From CAYZGU01 sp964478165 (GTDB lineage Bacteria > Poribacteria > WGA-4E > JAJDTR01): a stretch of 64,000 bases of DNA. Each line of letters begins with the position of its first letter. Within the stretch, counting starts at the first letter, position 1. This document shows, piece after piece, positions 28,905-38,099 of this stretch. The notes under the pieces are model-generated. The model saw nothing but the letters and a program-made list of their open reading frames with translations, did not search any database and had not been told where the DNA came from. Made by a program: the position numbers and the translations under genes. The stretch is from positions 62,001 to 126,000 of the forward strand of contig CAYZGU010000038.1 of the NCBI GenBank assembly GCA_964478165.1, written 5' to 3'.

Positions 28905-31559
28905 ATGTTCTTACACTTAATCCAGATGGGCATTGGCAATTTGTTTGTCCTGGGTTTGACCATCCACCTCTTCCGCACTCTTCGTACAACCAGTTTTTAC
29001 CTGGATATTCCGGTATTTGGTTTCCTTTGGATTTTCACTACCGCATTATTCACTTTTCTCGTCGGCGTCTTTGGCTTTCTCAAACCCATACCAATTACAT
29101 TTGTAAGTCTCATCGGTTTGTCCGCGATGGCAATTCACGCATACCGGCGTGGCGCAGGTTCCGTCGCAACACTGGGCCCCACCATCAACAGGCTAAAGTT
29201 CCTGAAATTTACATTGCCCGGTGTCCTTCTCACCGCCGCCGCGGTTCTCCAACTTCTGCGCCTCGCCTTTCACGTCTGGTATGTCCCACCATATGTACAT
29301 GATACGTTAACCTATCATTTGCCAAATGTCGCCGAATGGGTGCAAAGTGGGCGAATTCATGTCATCTCCACTCCTGTGCTTCGAAGTCACTGGCCTGCGA
29401 CGTTCGAAGTCTTTGAAACTTGGTTCGTCGTGTTCCTACATCACGATCTTTTGATTCAATTGGGCGGTGTATGTTTCTATCTGCTTGCAGTTGCATCAGT
29501 GTATGCCATCGGACGGGGGATTGGATTTGGTTCGCATCTCTCAACAGGTGTGGCCCTACTTTATGCATACACACCATCCGTCGCAATCCACGCGACTTCA
29601 TGTAAGAATGACATTGCTATCGCAGGCCTGTACCTCTTTTCCATGGCAATTCTGGTTAATCTATTGCGTAATGGCGTTCACAAACTGTTCCCACTGCAGC
29701 GGCACATTTTGATTCTAACAATGGCATTCGGTCTCGGATTTGGTACCAAGGCCTATACTGTCTTCATTGCACCAGGATTGATTCTCCTCACTCTATTTGC
29801 ACTGGGTAAACATGGACTGTTTAAGCAGACCGCCCACGCCCTGAATCCCTGGAATTTTTCACGAAACAAAGGACTTTTTGGCTATGGAGCCTTGCTTCTT
29901 GGAACTGCCGTCCTCGCTATTTATTGGTACGCGCGGAATTACGTTGTTTTCGAGAATCCATTCTATCCAGCTGACTTTCGGTTTTTTGGACGTCTAATCT
30001 TTGGAACTGGAGCCCAACCGGATCCCCACACCTCCGCTCAACCTTTTTTTAGCTTACATTCGATGTGGGACAACGCACGTAACCTAGTGACGTTAAAGAT
30101 TTTTGACCCGTCCCGTATCTATGTCGACTTACATCGAATTACGGGATGGGGTTGGTTCAACTTTGTCTGCGGCATTTCAGCTGTTATTTACGGTGTTCTG
30201 TTTGATGGCCGGGTGCGGTTGCTCATCTTCTGCTTCGTCTTATCATTGCTATCATTGTTAGGTTGGGTGTTCGTGGATGAGTGGCATGGACGATTTCTTC
30301 ATTTTTTTCCCCCGGTGTTTGCCGTTGCCTTTGGCGCGTTGCTCTCTCATTTGCAAATTCGATCCGTTCAGATGAGTCTTGTAGGCCTGGCATTTATATG
30401 TAGTCTATTTAATTTCTTTGCGACCCTCAACGTCGGCGTGTTTTCTAAAACGGATCTACAATATCTCATGGAGCGGTCGCCATTAGAACGTTCCTCTACT
30501 CTGACAACCCTTCCGTGGTCACACAGTGGGGTCTATCAAGAAATATCGAAGCGTATTCCCAAAGATGAAATCCTCGGATATAGTCTAAGAAACAACGATG
30601 TGATTTATCCGCTTTATGATAGTGACCTTTCGCGTCGGATTCGGTACGTTCACGGATCGTCAGAAGATGCGATTAGCTTTATGGAAGAGAGTAACATTCA
30701 TTACCTCTATGCTCCAAGCGTAGCGGCGCCAAAGCTTGTGAAGTGGAAATCCCCCTACGGAGGACATCAAATTGGCATTCGTAATGGTAGAATGGCAACG
30801 TGGTTGAACGTTAAATCACAGAATCGCGAACATGATTCAGCAACTATCCAAGTCGACGAATGGACACACCTCGCTTTTACTTTCAACGGGAAGCAAGGAA
30901 TATCCTACGTGAATGGAGAACGCGCTGCCGAAATAGCTCACAAAGGGCCCATTGAGTTCAGCCACAAACCTCATTTCGTAATTGGAGAACGTTCCACCGT
31001 AGCATCGGGCGAACCCTTCGGCGGGACCGTTGATGAGGTTGCCTTCTTTAACCGTGTTCTAACACAGATGGAAATTCGCAATCTTATGGACCACGGTGTG
31101 AACTCAATTACAGCCTCAATCCGGGACTCGGACAGTGCATGGAAGAATGCGGAAGATTTGGTAGCATACTATCGTTTTGACGGAGATTTCAGCGATTGCT
31201 CGGGCAATGGTCACAATGGGGAACCCGTGGGCGATGTGAAGTTACTGATGGATGATGGGGCGCCGATTCCCGGTGGAAGCGGCTGCATCCAATTCGCAGG
31301 ACGTGCCGGAAACCGTGTCGATTGCGGCGAATCGGACGAGTTGCGGATTGCATCGAATCTCACACTAATGGCGTGGGTTAAGCCGGACAACACCGACGGC
31401 ACGCAATTTGTCGTTGGCACTCCTCACGCTGGTTTAGCACCGGCGCAAATGACTAGTAAGAACCTGATTCGACGGGATCAACTTATTCGATTAGGAGAAC
31501 ACCTTTATGCGCTCAAATCTTACGAGGAAAATCGTCGGCCTCGTGATTTTGATAACTAA
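28905..31559 (+). CDS. GT-C type integral membrane glycosyltransferase with two rearranged LamG half-domains
   Basis: The 884-residue protein has about ten hydrophobic segments in residues 1-510, typical of polyprenyl-linked GT-C enzymes (PMT/ArnT/DUF2029-like), with the loop motif VHDTLTYHLP (131-140) where the catalytic Asp is expected. After a soluble part come two LamG pieces in the wrong order: a C-terminal half (about 620-735, ending GGTVDEVAFFNRVLTQMEI) then an N-terminal half (about 745-840, DLVAYYRFDGDFSDCSGNGH to LMAWVKPDN). The tail is short and unlike LamG. GGAG precedes the ATG. It probably glycosylates a lipid or protein at the membrane; the LamG part may bind glycan or be vestigial. 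Confidence 0.75.
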   Translation: MFLHLIQMGIGNLFVLGLTIHLFRTLRTTSFYLDIPVFGFLWIFTTALFTFLVGVFGFLKPIPITFVSLIGLSAMAIHAYRRGAGSVATLGPTINRLKFLKFTLPGVLLTAAAVLQLLRLAFHVWYVPPYVHDTLTYHLPNVAEWVQSGRIHVISTPVLRSHWPATFEVFETWFVVFLHHDLLIQLGGVCFYLLAVASVYAIGRGIGFGSHLSTGVALLYAYTPSVAIHATSCKNDIAIAGLYLFSMAILVNLLRNGVHKLFPLQRHILILTMAFGLGFGTKAYTVFIAPGLILLTLFALGKHGLFKQTAHALNPWNFSRNKGLFGYGALLLGTAVLAIYWYARNYVVFENPFYPADFRFFGRLIFGTGAQPDPHTSAQPFFSLHSMWDNARNLVTLKIFDPSRIYVDLHRITGWGWFNFVCGISAVIYGVLFDGRVRLLIFCFVLSLLSLLGWVFVDEWHGRFLHFFPPVFAVAFGALLSHLQIRSVQMSLVGLAFICSLFNFFATLNVGVFSKTDLQYLMERSPLERSSTLTTLPWSHSGVYQEISKRIPKDEILGYSLRNNDVIYPLYDSDLSRRIRYVHGSSEDAISFMEESNIHYLYAPSVAAPKLVKWKSPYGGHQIGIRNGRMATWLNVKSQNREHDSATIQVDEWTHLAFTFNGKQGISYVNGERAAEIAHKGPIEFSHKPHFVIGERSTVASGEPFGGTVDEVAFFNRVLTQMEIRNLMDHGVNSITASIRDSDSAWKNAEDLVAYYRFDGDFSDCSGNGHNGEPVGDVKLLMDDGAPIPGGSGCIQFAGRAGNRVDCGESDELRIASNLTLMAWVKPDNTDGTQFVVGTPHAGLAPAQMTSKNLIRRDQLIRLGEHLYALKSYEENRRPRDFDN

Positions 31560-31638
31560 TCTATACCTATTGCACATCTACGTCTCCAAGCAGGGGAAGC
31601 TCACCTTTGAATTCGTCATGAACTTGTTTAGCCCGTGA
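31507..31638 (+). CDS. Possible 43-residue single-pass membrane peptide overlapping the previous gene
   Basis: Begins at ATG 31507 inside the end of the GT-C gene in another frame, with AGGAG 9 bases upstream, and ends at TGA 31638. The peptide has a basic N-terminus (MRSNLTRK) and one hydrophobic segment (IVGLVILITNLYLLHIYV), then a short polar tail ending MNLFSP. The match of ribosome site, basic start and membrane segment is good for its size. Not recognised; it may be a remnant N-terminal signal anchor of a lost gene instead. Confidence 0.4.
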   Translation: MRSNLTRKIVGLVILITNLYLLHIYVSKQGKLTFEFVMNLFSP

Positions 31639-31836
31639 GCAGTGAATCACCTACATTTCTACTGGCACGAACCGAGAATTTCGAGAGAAACAAACGTGAG
31701 GCAATCCTACTGCCTCGATGATATCGATTGAGTTTGAAAAAGGGGCCAAGAATTAAGCATAGCCGGCCAACACTGTTCGGCATTACGTTATCACAAGGTT
31801 ACAAAGAGTAAACTAACTAGTCCTATGAGGAGAACA

Positions 31837-33027
31837 ATGAAACCAGATCGAGACCAATTCTTCAATGATGGTTTTCTTATCATACGGGAATGTATTCCAC
31901 CAAAACACCTTGACATGCTTCGTAAAAGTTTCGAAGTCCTTGTTGAGCGACAAAAGATCAAGTGGGCGGACGAGCGACAGCCGGGCGATCCGCCAGGTGG
32001 TGTGTGGGAAACTGCTGCACAACCTCGGGTGGCACCCTATGAGAAACTCATTGATTCGGGAACATCAGACACGGTCGAGTTTTGCCTTCATGAGAACACT
32101 ATGGGCGTTTGCGAGCATCTAATGGGTGCAACAGCAGGGGTGCAGCAGTTTATGCTTATGTGTAGTCCGGTAACGGATCACGGACCGGCAGCATGGCACC
32201 GTGACATTCATCCCATTGACCAAGCACCACTGTGTGGTCTCGAGATAGACCTTCTGGAAAATTCGCCTGCGTATCTCCAGTGGAACGTTCCTCTTTACGA
32301 CGACAATGTGTTGTGGGTTGTGCCCGGAAGCCACCGTCGCCCCAATACACATGCGGAGAACCGGCAACTCCGTGAGAACTCGCAGGTGCCTTTACCCAAA
32401 TCCATTCCAGTCGAACTGAAGGCAGGTGATGGGGTGCTCTATTCGAATACTATATTACATTGGGGCAGTAACTACAGTACTAAGTTTCGGAGGACAATCC
32501 ACTTGAGCTATCGGTCTTTTGCTGGCTCTATTTTTCCCCATGTTTGCCATTTTCATCGAAATTTAGATTTCACTGCGGTCTTGTCGCCAGAAGCCCGCGC
32601 TACGTTTATGCACCACTCACGGCTGTACGCAGATGAGTGTGATGTGATTGAAACCGTCTTCCGCGCCATTATTGACAAGGACGCAGATTCTTTTTACAAT
32701 GGCCTTTCCGTTCTCCACCCCGGAGTAACGGGTCGCATGGTCTGTATAATACTGTTAAGCAAGATGGTTTACAAGATGCGTTTTGCATCTCATTCCGTCC
32801 GTCCTAATTTCGGAGGCGACATCTCACAAGACAAGGATCTTGCGCCCCGTTTTACAGACTCGGAAATTGAAATGCTCTGGCAACGTTTTTCTCCACTGGA
32901 TGCGAGGCTTCAATCAGACGAAGAACAATACACACCAGGCTTTCAATCCCGACCAATGCGTTATTTTTTCGAGGAAATGCCCACTGATTTCGGGATCGAA
33001 GACTTTATCGCTTGCTGGGATGCCTAA
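31837..33027 (+). CDS. PhyH-family Fe(II)/2-oxoglutarate dioxygenase, large subgroup D
   Basis: The 396-residue protein is longer than its neighbours. The triad is H121-R-D123 (AAWHRDIHPID) and H208 (ILHWGSNY), with R218/R219. The C-terminal 130 residues (about 265-396) extend beyond the core and match nothing I recognise. An ATG at 31825 is in frame, but AGGAGA lies between it and ATG 31837, so the second is the better start. It is the first of three consecutive PhyH genes on the plus strand. Confidence 0.83.
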   Translation: MKPDRDQFFNDGFLIIRECIPPKHLDMLRKSFEVLVERQKIKWADERQPGDPPGGVWETAAQPRVAPYEKLIDSGTSDTVEFCLHENTMGVCEHLMGATAGVQQFMLMCSPVTDHGPAAWHRDIHPIDQAPLCGLEIDLLENSPAYLQWNVPLYDDNVLWVVPGSHRRPNTHAENRQLRENSQVPLPKSIPVELKAGDGVLYSNTILHWGSNYSTKFRRTIHLSYRSFAGSIFPHVCHFHRNLDFTAVLSPEARATFMHHSRLYADECDVIETVFRAIIDKDADSFYNGLSVLHPGVTGRMVCIILLSKMVYKMRFASHSVRPNFGGDISQDKDLAPRFTDSEIEMLWQRFSPLDARLQSDEEQYTPGFQSRPMRYFFEEMPTDFGIEDFIACWDA

Positions 33028-33088
33028 CCGTATTCCAGTGTAAGAGTACTCAGAAACGGTCAATTTATCCGAGGGACGAAAACACAAG

Positions 33089-33805
33089 ATGGATCTTACA
33101 GAAGCGAAAGTTCGATTGAGTGAAGAAGGTTACTGCATACTGGAGAATCAACTTCCTTCAAGTGACGCCCGTTGTTTCGATGCACAAGCACGTGCTCTGA
33201 TGGAATCTGAAGAAGATTCGATCCAAAAATCCGAACGATACCTCAGCATGGAAGATGGCCTAAACCAGATGCCCGAGATTATGCAACTATGCATTCATCC
33301 ACCAGTCATTGAACTAGCAAAATCCGTTGTTGGAGAGAAATTCATTCTGAGCAACACGGTCGCCATGAAGTGGTGCAGGCCCGGTGCACAAGCTGGAGGA
33401 TTGCATGCGGATTGGCCATTAGGCGCTGGTGTGCCTGAACCATGGCCTCTCCTACCTACAGGATTTGTCGCATTCTGGATGCTCTCAGATTTTACGCAAA
33501 AGAACGGTGCTACAGCCGTTGTGCCATTTAGCCATCATAGTCGACGTCCGCCAAGCCGAGACCACTACCCACAGGAGATACCGCTTGTGGGAAAAAGGGG
33601 ATCTGTTGCTCTCTTCGTTAATGGTCTCTGGCATCGCAGCGGCGCTAATACCACTTCCGACCAGCATAGAATGGCAGCGAGCATGTTCTACACTCCAGAG
33701 TTCCTCCATCGTCCTAGACAGGGCTGGCCTTTGGTAAAGCGTGAACTCTACAACAAATTCCCAAGCCGCATGCAGCAATTACTTGCACGTTCTGTTGAAA
33801 TCTGA
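33089..33805 (+). CDS. PhyH-family Fe(II)/2-oxoglutarate dioxygenase, subgroup B
   Basis: The 238-residue protein has H106-A-D108 (GLHADWPL), H182 (LWHRSGANTTSDQHR) and R194, so the active site is complete. It is the closest neighbour of the variant at 33955 and resembles 18292-18999. It is 61 bases after the large PhyH gene and 149 bases before the variant, so co-transcription of the trio is plausible. Substrate unknown. Confidence 0.85.
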   Translation: MDLTEAKVRLSEEGYCILENQLPSSDARCFDAQARALMESEEDSIQKSERYLSMEDGLNQMPEIMQLCIHPPVIELAKSVVGEKFILSNTVAMKWCRPGAQAGGLHADWPLGAGVPEPWPLLPTGFVAFWMLSDFTQKNGATAVVPFSHHSRRPPSRDHYPQEIPLVGKRGSVALFVNGLWHRSGANTTSDQHRMAASMFYTPEFLHRPRQGWPLVKRELYNKFPSRMQQLLARSVEI

Positions 33806-33954
33806 GCCAGTGAGATGTCCGCAGCCCTAGAGTCTTCGCGAACTTTAATCTCAAATATCAACAGTTTAAATTCTACAAAGATATCGTACGACTGGACACC
33901 TGAGACTCTAGGAAATATGAAGATTCGCGCACGTAGCATCTGTGAACGAGGAAC

Positions 33955-34683
33955 ATGATGGAACTGGAGCGAACAAAATTAGAATTGGACGAACAAGGCT
34001 ACTCAATATTGGAAAATCTACTCGATCCACACGAGGCCGAACGCCTTGATAAGATGGCTCGACCCTTAATGGAGAGACAGAAGGACAACATTTGGGGTGC
34101 GAACGGATATATCAGCATGGAGGGCGCATTGAATGTCATGCCGATGGAACTTGCACCACTCTGCATCCATCCCGTTGTCCTGGAACTCGTAGGACTGGTC
34201 CTCGGGGAGAATTTCTTTCTGGCAAATAATGTCGCGATGAAGTGGTGCAAGCCGGGAGCTGCCGCTGGTGAGTTGCATTCAGCTGGGGAATCAAACACGG
34301 CGAAGGCGTTTCCCGATTATTCGACAGATCTCCAGGTGTTTTGGATGCTCACAGACTTCACCATTAAAAATGGCGCAACGACGGTTGTCCCTTTCAGCCA
34401 CCATACACAGCATTCCCCAACAAAAGCAAGTTATCCACAGGAGATACCCGTAGTCGGAAAAAAAGGATCCGTGCTGATATTCTACGACAGAATCTGGCAT
34501 CGCAGTGGAGCAAATTCCACTGTCGGCCAACATAGAATGGCGGCTAATATCCTTTACTTGCCATGGTACATACATCGCTCGGACGAACAGTGGCCTCGTG
34601 TAAGGCGGAAATACTACTTCCGCCTTCCATCGCGGTTACAGGATTTGTTAGCCCCATCCGTTGAAAACGAATCGCGGACATGA
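33955..34683 (+). CDS. PhyH-family protein with HxA in place of the HxD iron motif
   Basis: The 242-residue protein aligns without gaps near the active site to the genes at 18292 and 33089. Where those have LHADWP, it has LHSAGE: H108-S109-A110. The codon is GCT, so a sequencing slip is not the simplest explanation. The distal H182 (IWHRSGANSTVGQHR) and R194 remain, as does WCKPG. Loss of the carboxylate ligand is what defines Fe/2-oxoglutarate halogenases such as SyrB2 (HxA) and WelO5 (HxG), but it could also mean an inactive protein. Two ATGs (33955 and 33958) could start it; spacing to GAGG favours the second. Confidence 0.82.
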   Translation: MMELERTKLELDEQGYSILENLLDPHEAERLDKMARPLMERQKDNIWGANGYISMEGALNVMPMELAPLCIHPVVLELVGLVLGENFFLANNVAMKWCKPGAAAGELHSAGESNTAKAFPDYSTDLQVFWMLTDFTIKNGATTVVPFSHHTQHSPTKASYPQEIPVVGKKGSVLIFYDRIWHRSGANSTVGQHRMAANILYLPWYIHRSDEQWPRVRRKYYFRLPSRLQDLLAPSVENESRT

Positions 34684-34752
34684 CCCAAAAATCCACATCA
34701 CAACAAGGCATCGCGAAAAAATGAGTGCGAAGTAAAGCAATATGGATAATAA

Positions 34753-35505
34753 TGTGAAATTCTTCAGCTGGATGAACCTCACCTAGCAGCGTGGGCAGGA
34801 ATACTTGAAAATCTTCAGGAGTACCATATTGACAACTCAGGTTTGCGCCTCGCGGAAGGGCTCCATATACCAAGTCCCACCGCCACATGTCGCATCTGAC
34901 ACCAATCTCTCCCCGTGATGGCCTCAACATTGCTGGTTCAGCCAACCCCCGTCGGCTTACAGATCAGTCTATTGAAGAGTTTGTGCGAAAGGGATATGTT
35001 ACGTTCGTTGGATGGTCCATTCTTCTGGCTGTCAGCGATTCGGCTAGGGCTGGGCGTGGAAAATTGGCCTGGTGGACAGCCAGACAGTTTGCAGATATCT
35101 TCGTTTTTTAAACACTTAATAATTTGAATTTAGGTTGGAAGCTAAATTGGATTTCCACTCAACCGGACGCCCTTTGTGTCAACGGCAACACGGTAGCAGT
35201 GGTTCAACAACCAAATGCTGTTGCAGAGCGAGGAAGGAAGAATTCGCGTCTTCCCCGCCTGTGCAAATCATTGGCGAGAGATCAGATTCAACAACTTGCG
35301 TTGTGAGGGCAGAGTGGAATTTTCTTCCCTGCGTTCGAACGGACGGACACTGGAAATTCGTCTTGAATCTGCGTCGGGAGACCAAGTACGGCTTGTCAAC
35401 CGATTCAATAGTTTTTGCGGATGTATTAACCGTAGGGAGATTCAGTCAACTGACAATGGCGAGTTTGCCACCAATCTTGCCGCTGGGGGGGGGCGACGTA
35501 GTTGA
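34753..35505 (+). pseudogene. Frameshifted remnant of a GH95-like glycoside hydrolase C-terminal region
   Basis: Three or four frame fragments in order follow the end of a GH95-type enzyme (alpha-L-fucosidase/galactosidase fold). Fragment 1 (about 34756-34908) reads LDEPHLAAWAGILENLQEY; fragment 2 (34887-35111) reads SHLTPISPRDGLNI and VTFVGWSILLAVSDSARAG, like the SHLxPLxPxxxIN and GWSxxWxAxxxARL motifs; fragment 3 (35215-35505) reads MLLQSEEGRIRVFPAC and ends LESASGDQVRLVNRFNS, like EMLLQSxxGxIxLFPAxPxxW. The order is right but the frames differ and the catalytic N-terminal part is missing. It is a dead gene. Confidence 0.6.
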
Positions 35506-36041
35506 CCGTAACGCCGGAAGTCAGTCTTAACGATCTGGACACTTTTATCGTAGAACGCCCAGAAGTGATGCAGCATCAATATGAATTAAAGCATCTCTAT
35601 GAAGACCGCTTCAGTTATAGTTCCAATATTGACAAAGTACATTCGCATTTCCGTAATCGCTTCGTGAATCAGCAACGAAACACCTACGGTTGAAACAGAG
35701 ATTGGTGGGATGCACCACAAGGAATTTGAGCCATGTTAAGCTGGTTTCGGAAGGGCTCCCCAATGATTGCTCGTTGTCTCGGTTACTTCCGGAATCTAGG
35801 CGAAGAATCACGATTCGATATCTTGTCTTCGTTTTTGAGTATGTGCCACCCAAAAGGGAAGCTCTCAATTAATCAACGGTAACCCTACGTGAAATGGACC
35901 CACATCTCTAGGCAATGGGATTCGCCTAGGAGCCTTCTATTTGTTTGGCGGACAACGGCCAATTGATGGAAGCTACTAGGTTAAAATCCTTATGCCAGGC
36001 TTACAAAGCTCGGTGAGTATATCGTGAATGGCGCCCAGCGT
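35506..36041. other. 536-base gap, nothing certain
   Basis: An open stretch at 35502-35693 (about 63 codons, with LNDLDTFIVERPEVMQHQYE) looks protein-like but has no recognised relatives or ribosome site. The rest has short closed frames. Confidence 0.35.
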
Positions 36042-36815
36042 CTATGTCCCAAACCCTAACTTAATCGCCCCTTCAAGCATTTTCTGACGACGTGGTCCGG
36101 CAGTGGAAACCAAACGATCACTGTAGAATCGCCCCCAACCTTTGGTCTCTCCACTCAGGAAACCAGTCAACCAATCAAAGTGTTCCTGATTTTTCTCACG
36201 CGTGGTATTCTGCACACAGTTGATGTGGATGGCGCGCCGTCCGGGCCTATCGCTGAGCGACGCATGAAAGATTTTATGATTCATAAAGAGCACATCGCCC
36301 GGTTCGTTGAAAATAGGATAGCAACCGGGGATCGCTTCAGGCTGTGTTCCAATATTTCCCATATTCTGAACCAAGGCTTCCCGGAACTCTTTGAAGTGAC
36401 TTCCCGGGATTACATTAAGGCATCCGTCCTCAGGACCAAGCGAATCGAGATAAATCGCGGCTCTCATACTGAAAAAACCTTCCGGGGCACAGGCATCATG
36501 ATGCCATCGACTTCCCCCAGTATGGAGAATCCCTTCGCTGACGGTTAAGATGAAGTCGTCTCCCATCAAGGCTTCAAAAACTCCTATGATGCGTTCGTCA
36601 TCGAGCAGAGGATAAAACACATCGGAATCGAAGTCGAAAAAGGGGGCAACCTGTTGCCTTTGCTGCCCTGGTTTTGGTGCCGGCGCGCCCCCACGTGCCT
36701 TTTCCATAGCCGCGTCGAAAGCAGCAGAGAACTTCTTAGTTTCGTCCGTTGACAAGAACCCTTTGTATAGGACAAATCCTAACGTCTGAAAGTGTCGAAT
36801 CTCTTCTTGAGTCAT
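36042..36815 (-). CDS. PhyH-family Fe(II)/2-oxoglutarate dioxygenase, subgroup C
   Basis: The 257-residue protein has H105-H-D107 (SRWHHDACAPEG), H184 (IFHASLSD) and R193/R194. It is very close to 28023-28847, sharing FYPLLDDERIIGVxE and GPxDGCLxVIPGSHFKEF, and slightly shorter near residue 45 (an Ala/Pro/Gln-rich loop). AGGAG lies about 10 bases before ATG 36815. It directly follows a Gfo/Idh/MocA gene on the same strand (28 bases), so the two are an operon and may act on one substrate. Confidence 0.87.
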   Translation of the reverse strand: MTQEEIRHFQTLGFVLYKGFLSTDETKKFSAAFDAAMEKARGGAPAPKPGQQRQQVAPFFDFDSDVFYPLLDDERIIGVFEALMGDDFILTVSEGILHTGGSRWHHDACAPEGFFSMRAAIYLDSLGPEDGCLNVIPGSHFKEFREALVQNMGNIGTQPEAIPGCYPIFNEPGDVLFMNHKIFHASLSDRPGRRAIHINCVQNTTREKNQEHFDWLTGFLSGETKGWGRFYSDRLVSTAGPRRQKMLEGAIKLGFGT

Positions 36816-36843
36816 AAATCGTTGCTCCTTTTCGATGAATGGG

Positions 36844-37995
36844 CTAGCGCCGCCTGCTGTACCTACTGTCCCACATTTTTCCTTCCAGCGACCACGGCGA
36901 CGACTGGCGAAGTTTTGGGAAGAACGCTTTTACATCTGGGGATTTGGTCAGCGGCAGTTTAACGGTTGTCCCATGTATTGCCGAAAGATAAGCCGCGTTG
37001 ACAATCTCGACAACCGCACGCCCGTCCGCACTCGTACAATGAGGCGCCTCATTGTTAATAATAGTCGCGCAAAAATGATCCAACGCACGAAGATACTGCC
37101 AATCCTCTTGGATTCTTTGATTGGGATGCCATGAGCCATCAAGGGTTAAGTCTGTCACGGTACGGCTGTTTTCATGAAGCGTTATCAGCGCCGGTTCCAG
37201 TGTTGAAGTGCTGTGGGACAACCAATGCATAGCCACTTTCCCATGTGTACCGAAAATCTCGTAGCTCTCTTCGCCCGTCGCATGCGTCAGACCGGTGACG
37301 TGCAATGTGCTCATTGCACCAGTTTCATGCCGCATTACAACACAACCTACATCCTCGGTAGGATGATGTTCAGGGGCGACGATAATTAGATGGGCGCTTA
37401 CCTCGGAAACGTCCCCCAACCACCAACGACACACATCAAACGGGTGCGAACCATCTTCTTGGATGAGGCCCCCGCCCGATTCAACTGTCATCCGAAACGC
37501 GTCTCCTTCGGGACCTTTTACTTTTACATTGTCCCAGCGCGCTCTTACTTCAAACACCTGACCAAGTCGACCTTCTTCTATCAATTCTTTCACTCTTCGG
37601 AATGAACGGTTGAATCTCTTCATAAAGACAACCATTAGCTGAACACCGTTTGCCTCGCACGCAGAAATCATTTTGTCAGCGTCTTGTATGGTGCACGCCA
37701 TTGGTTTTTCGCAGAAGACGTGCTTTCCTGCCCTTGCGGCTGCGACAACCGGTTCTAGGTGGTGATGCGGTGGCGTGAGCACCATAACAGCGTCTACATT
37801 CTTGTCGTTTAAGATGTCTTCCAATTTTGTGTAAACGCGATCAATACAGTGTCTTGCCTGAAGCGCTCTCGCTCTTTCTAGACTTACGTCCATGACCGCA
37901 GTGACGGTACCATTCTCCATTGATTCAAAGGCTGGACCATACAAGATGTCAGACGCCAGACCACAACCAATGACGCCGAGCTTAACTTTTCCCAT
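36844..37995 (-). CDS. Gfo/Idh/MocA family oxidoreductase
   Basis: The 383-residue protein has VIGCGLAS near residue 8, EKP at 96-98 (VFCEKPMA) and ESGGGLIQEDGSHPFDVCRW near 170-190 as the catalytic region with the His/Asp pair. AGGAG is 7 bases before ATG 37995. It is followed within 28 bases by a subgroup C PhyH gene and preceded by an SDR epimerase about 100 bases upstream, so the three probably form one minus-strand operon. The likely role is oxidation or epimerisation of a sugar derivative. Confidence 0.88.
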   Translation of the reverse strand: MGKVKLGVIGCGLASDILYGPAFESMENGTVTAVMDVSLERARALQARHCIDRVYTKLEDILNDKNVDAVMVLTPPHHHLEPVVAAARAGKHVFCEKPMACTIQDADKMISACEANGVQLMVVFMKRFNRSFRRVKELIEEGRLGQVFEVRARWDNVKVKGPEGDAFRMTVESGGGLIQEDGSHPFDVCRWWLGDVSEVSAHLIIVAPEHHPTEDVGCVVMRHETGAMSTLHVTGLTHATGEESYEIFGTHGKVAMHWLSHSTSTLEPALITLHENSRTVTDLTLDGSWHPNQRIQEDWQYLRALDHFCATIINNEAPHCTSADGRAVVEIVNAAYLSAIHGTTVKLPLTKSPDVKAFFPKLRQSSPWSLEGKMWDSRYSRRR

Positions 37996-38099
37996 GATAC
38001 AGCTCCTAAAATGAATCGGTCACATCCGTTTAACACTGGACACATTCCGCACAAAATATACGGCCAAGCAAGGCCTCTTCGATTCCTGAACAAAACCTA

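Noticed and set aside
34887..35111. N-terminus of a tenth PhyH protein (EEFVRKGYV)
   Set aside because: The same frame continues with VTFVGWSILLAVSDSARAG, and flanking fragments in order match GH95-like enzymes, so it belongs to that remnant.
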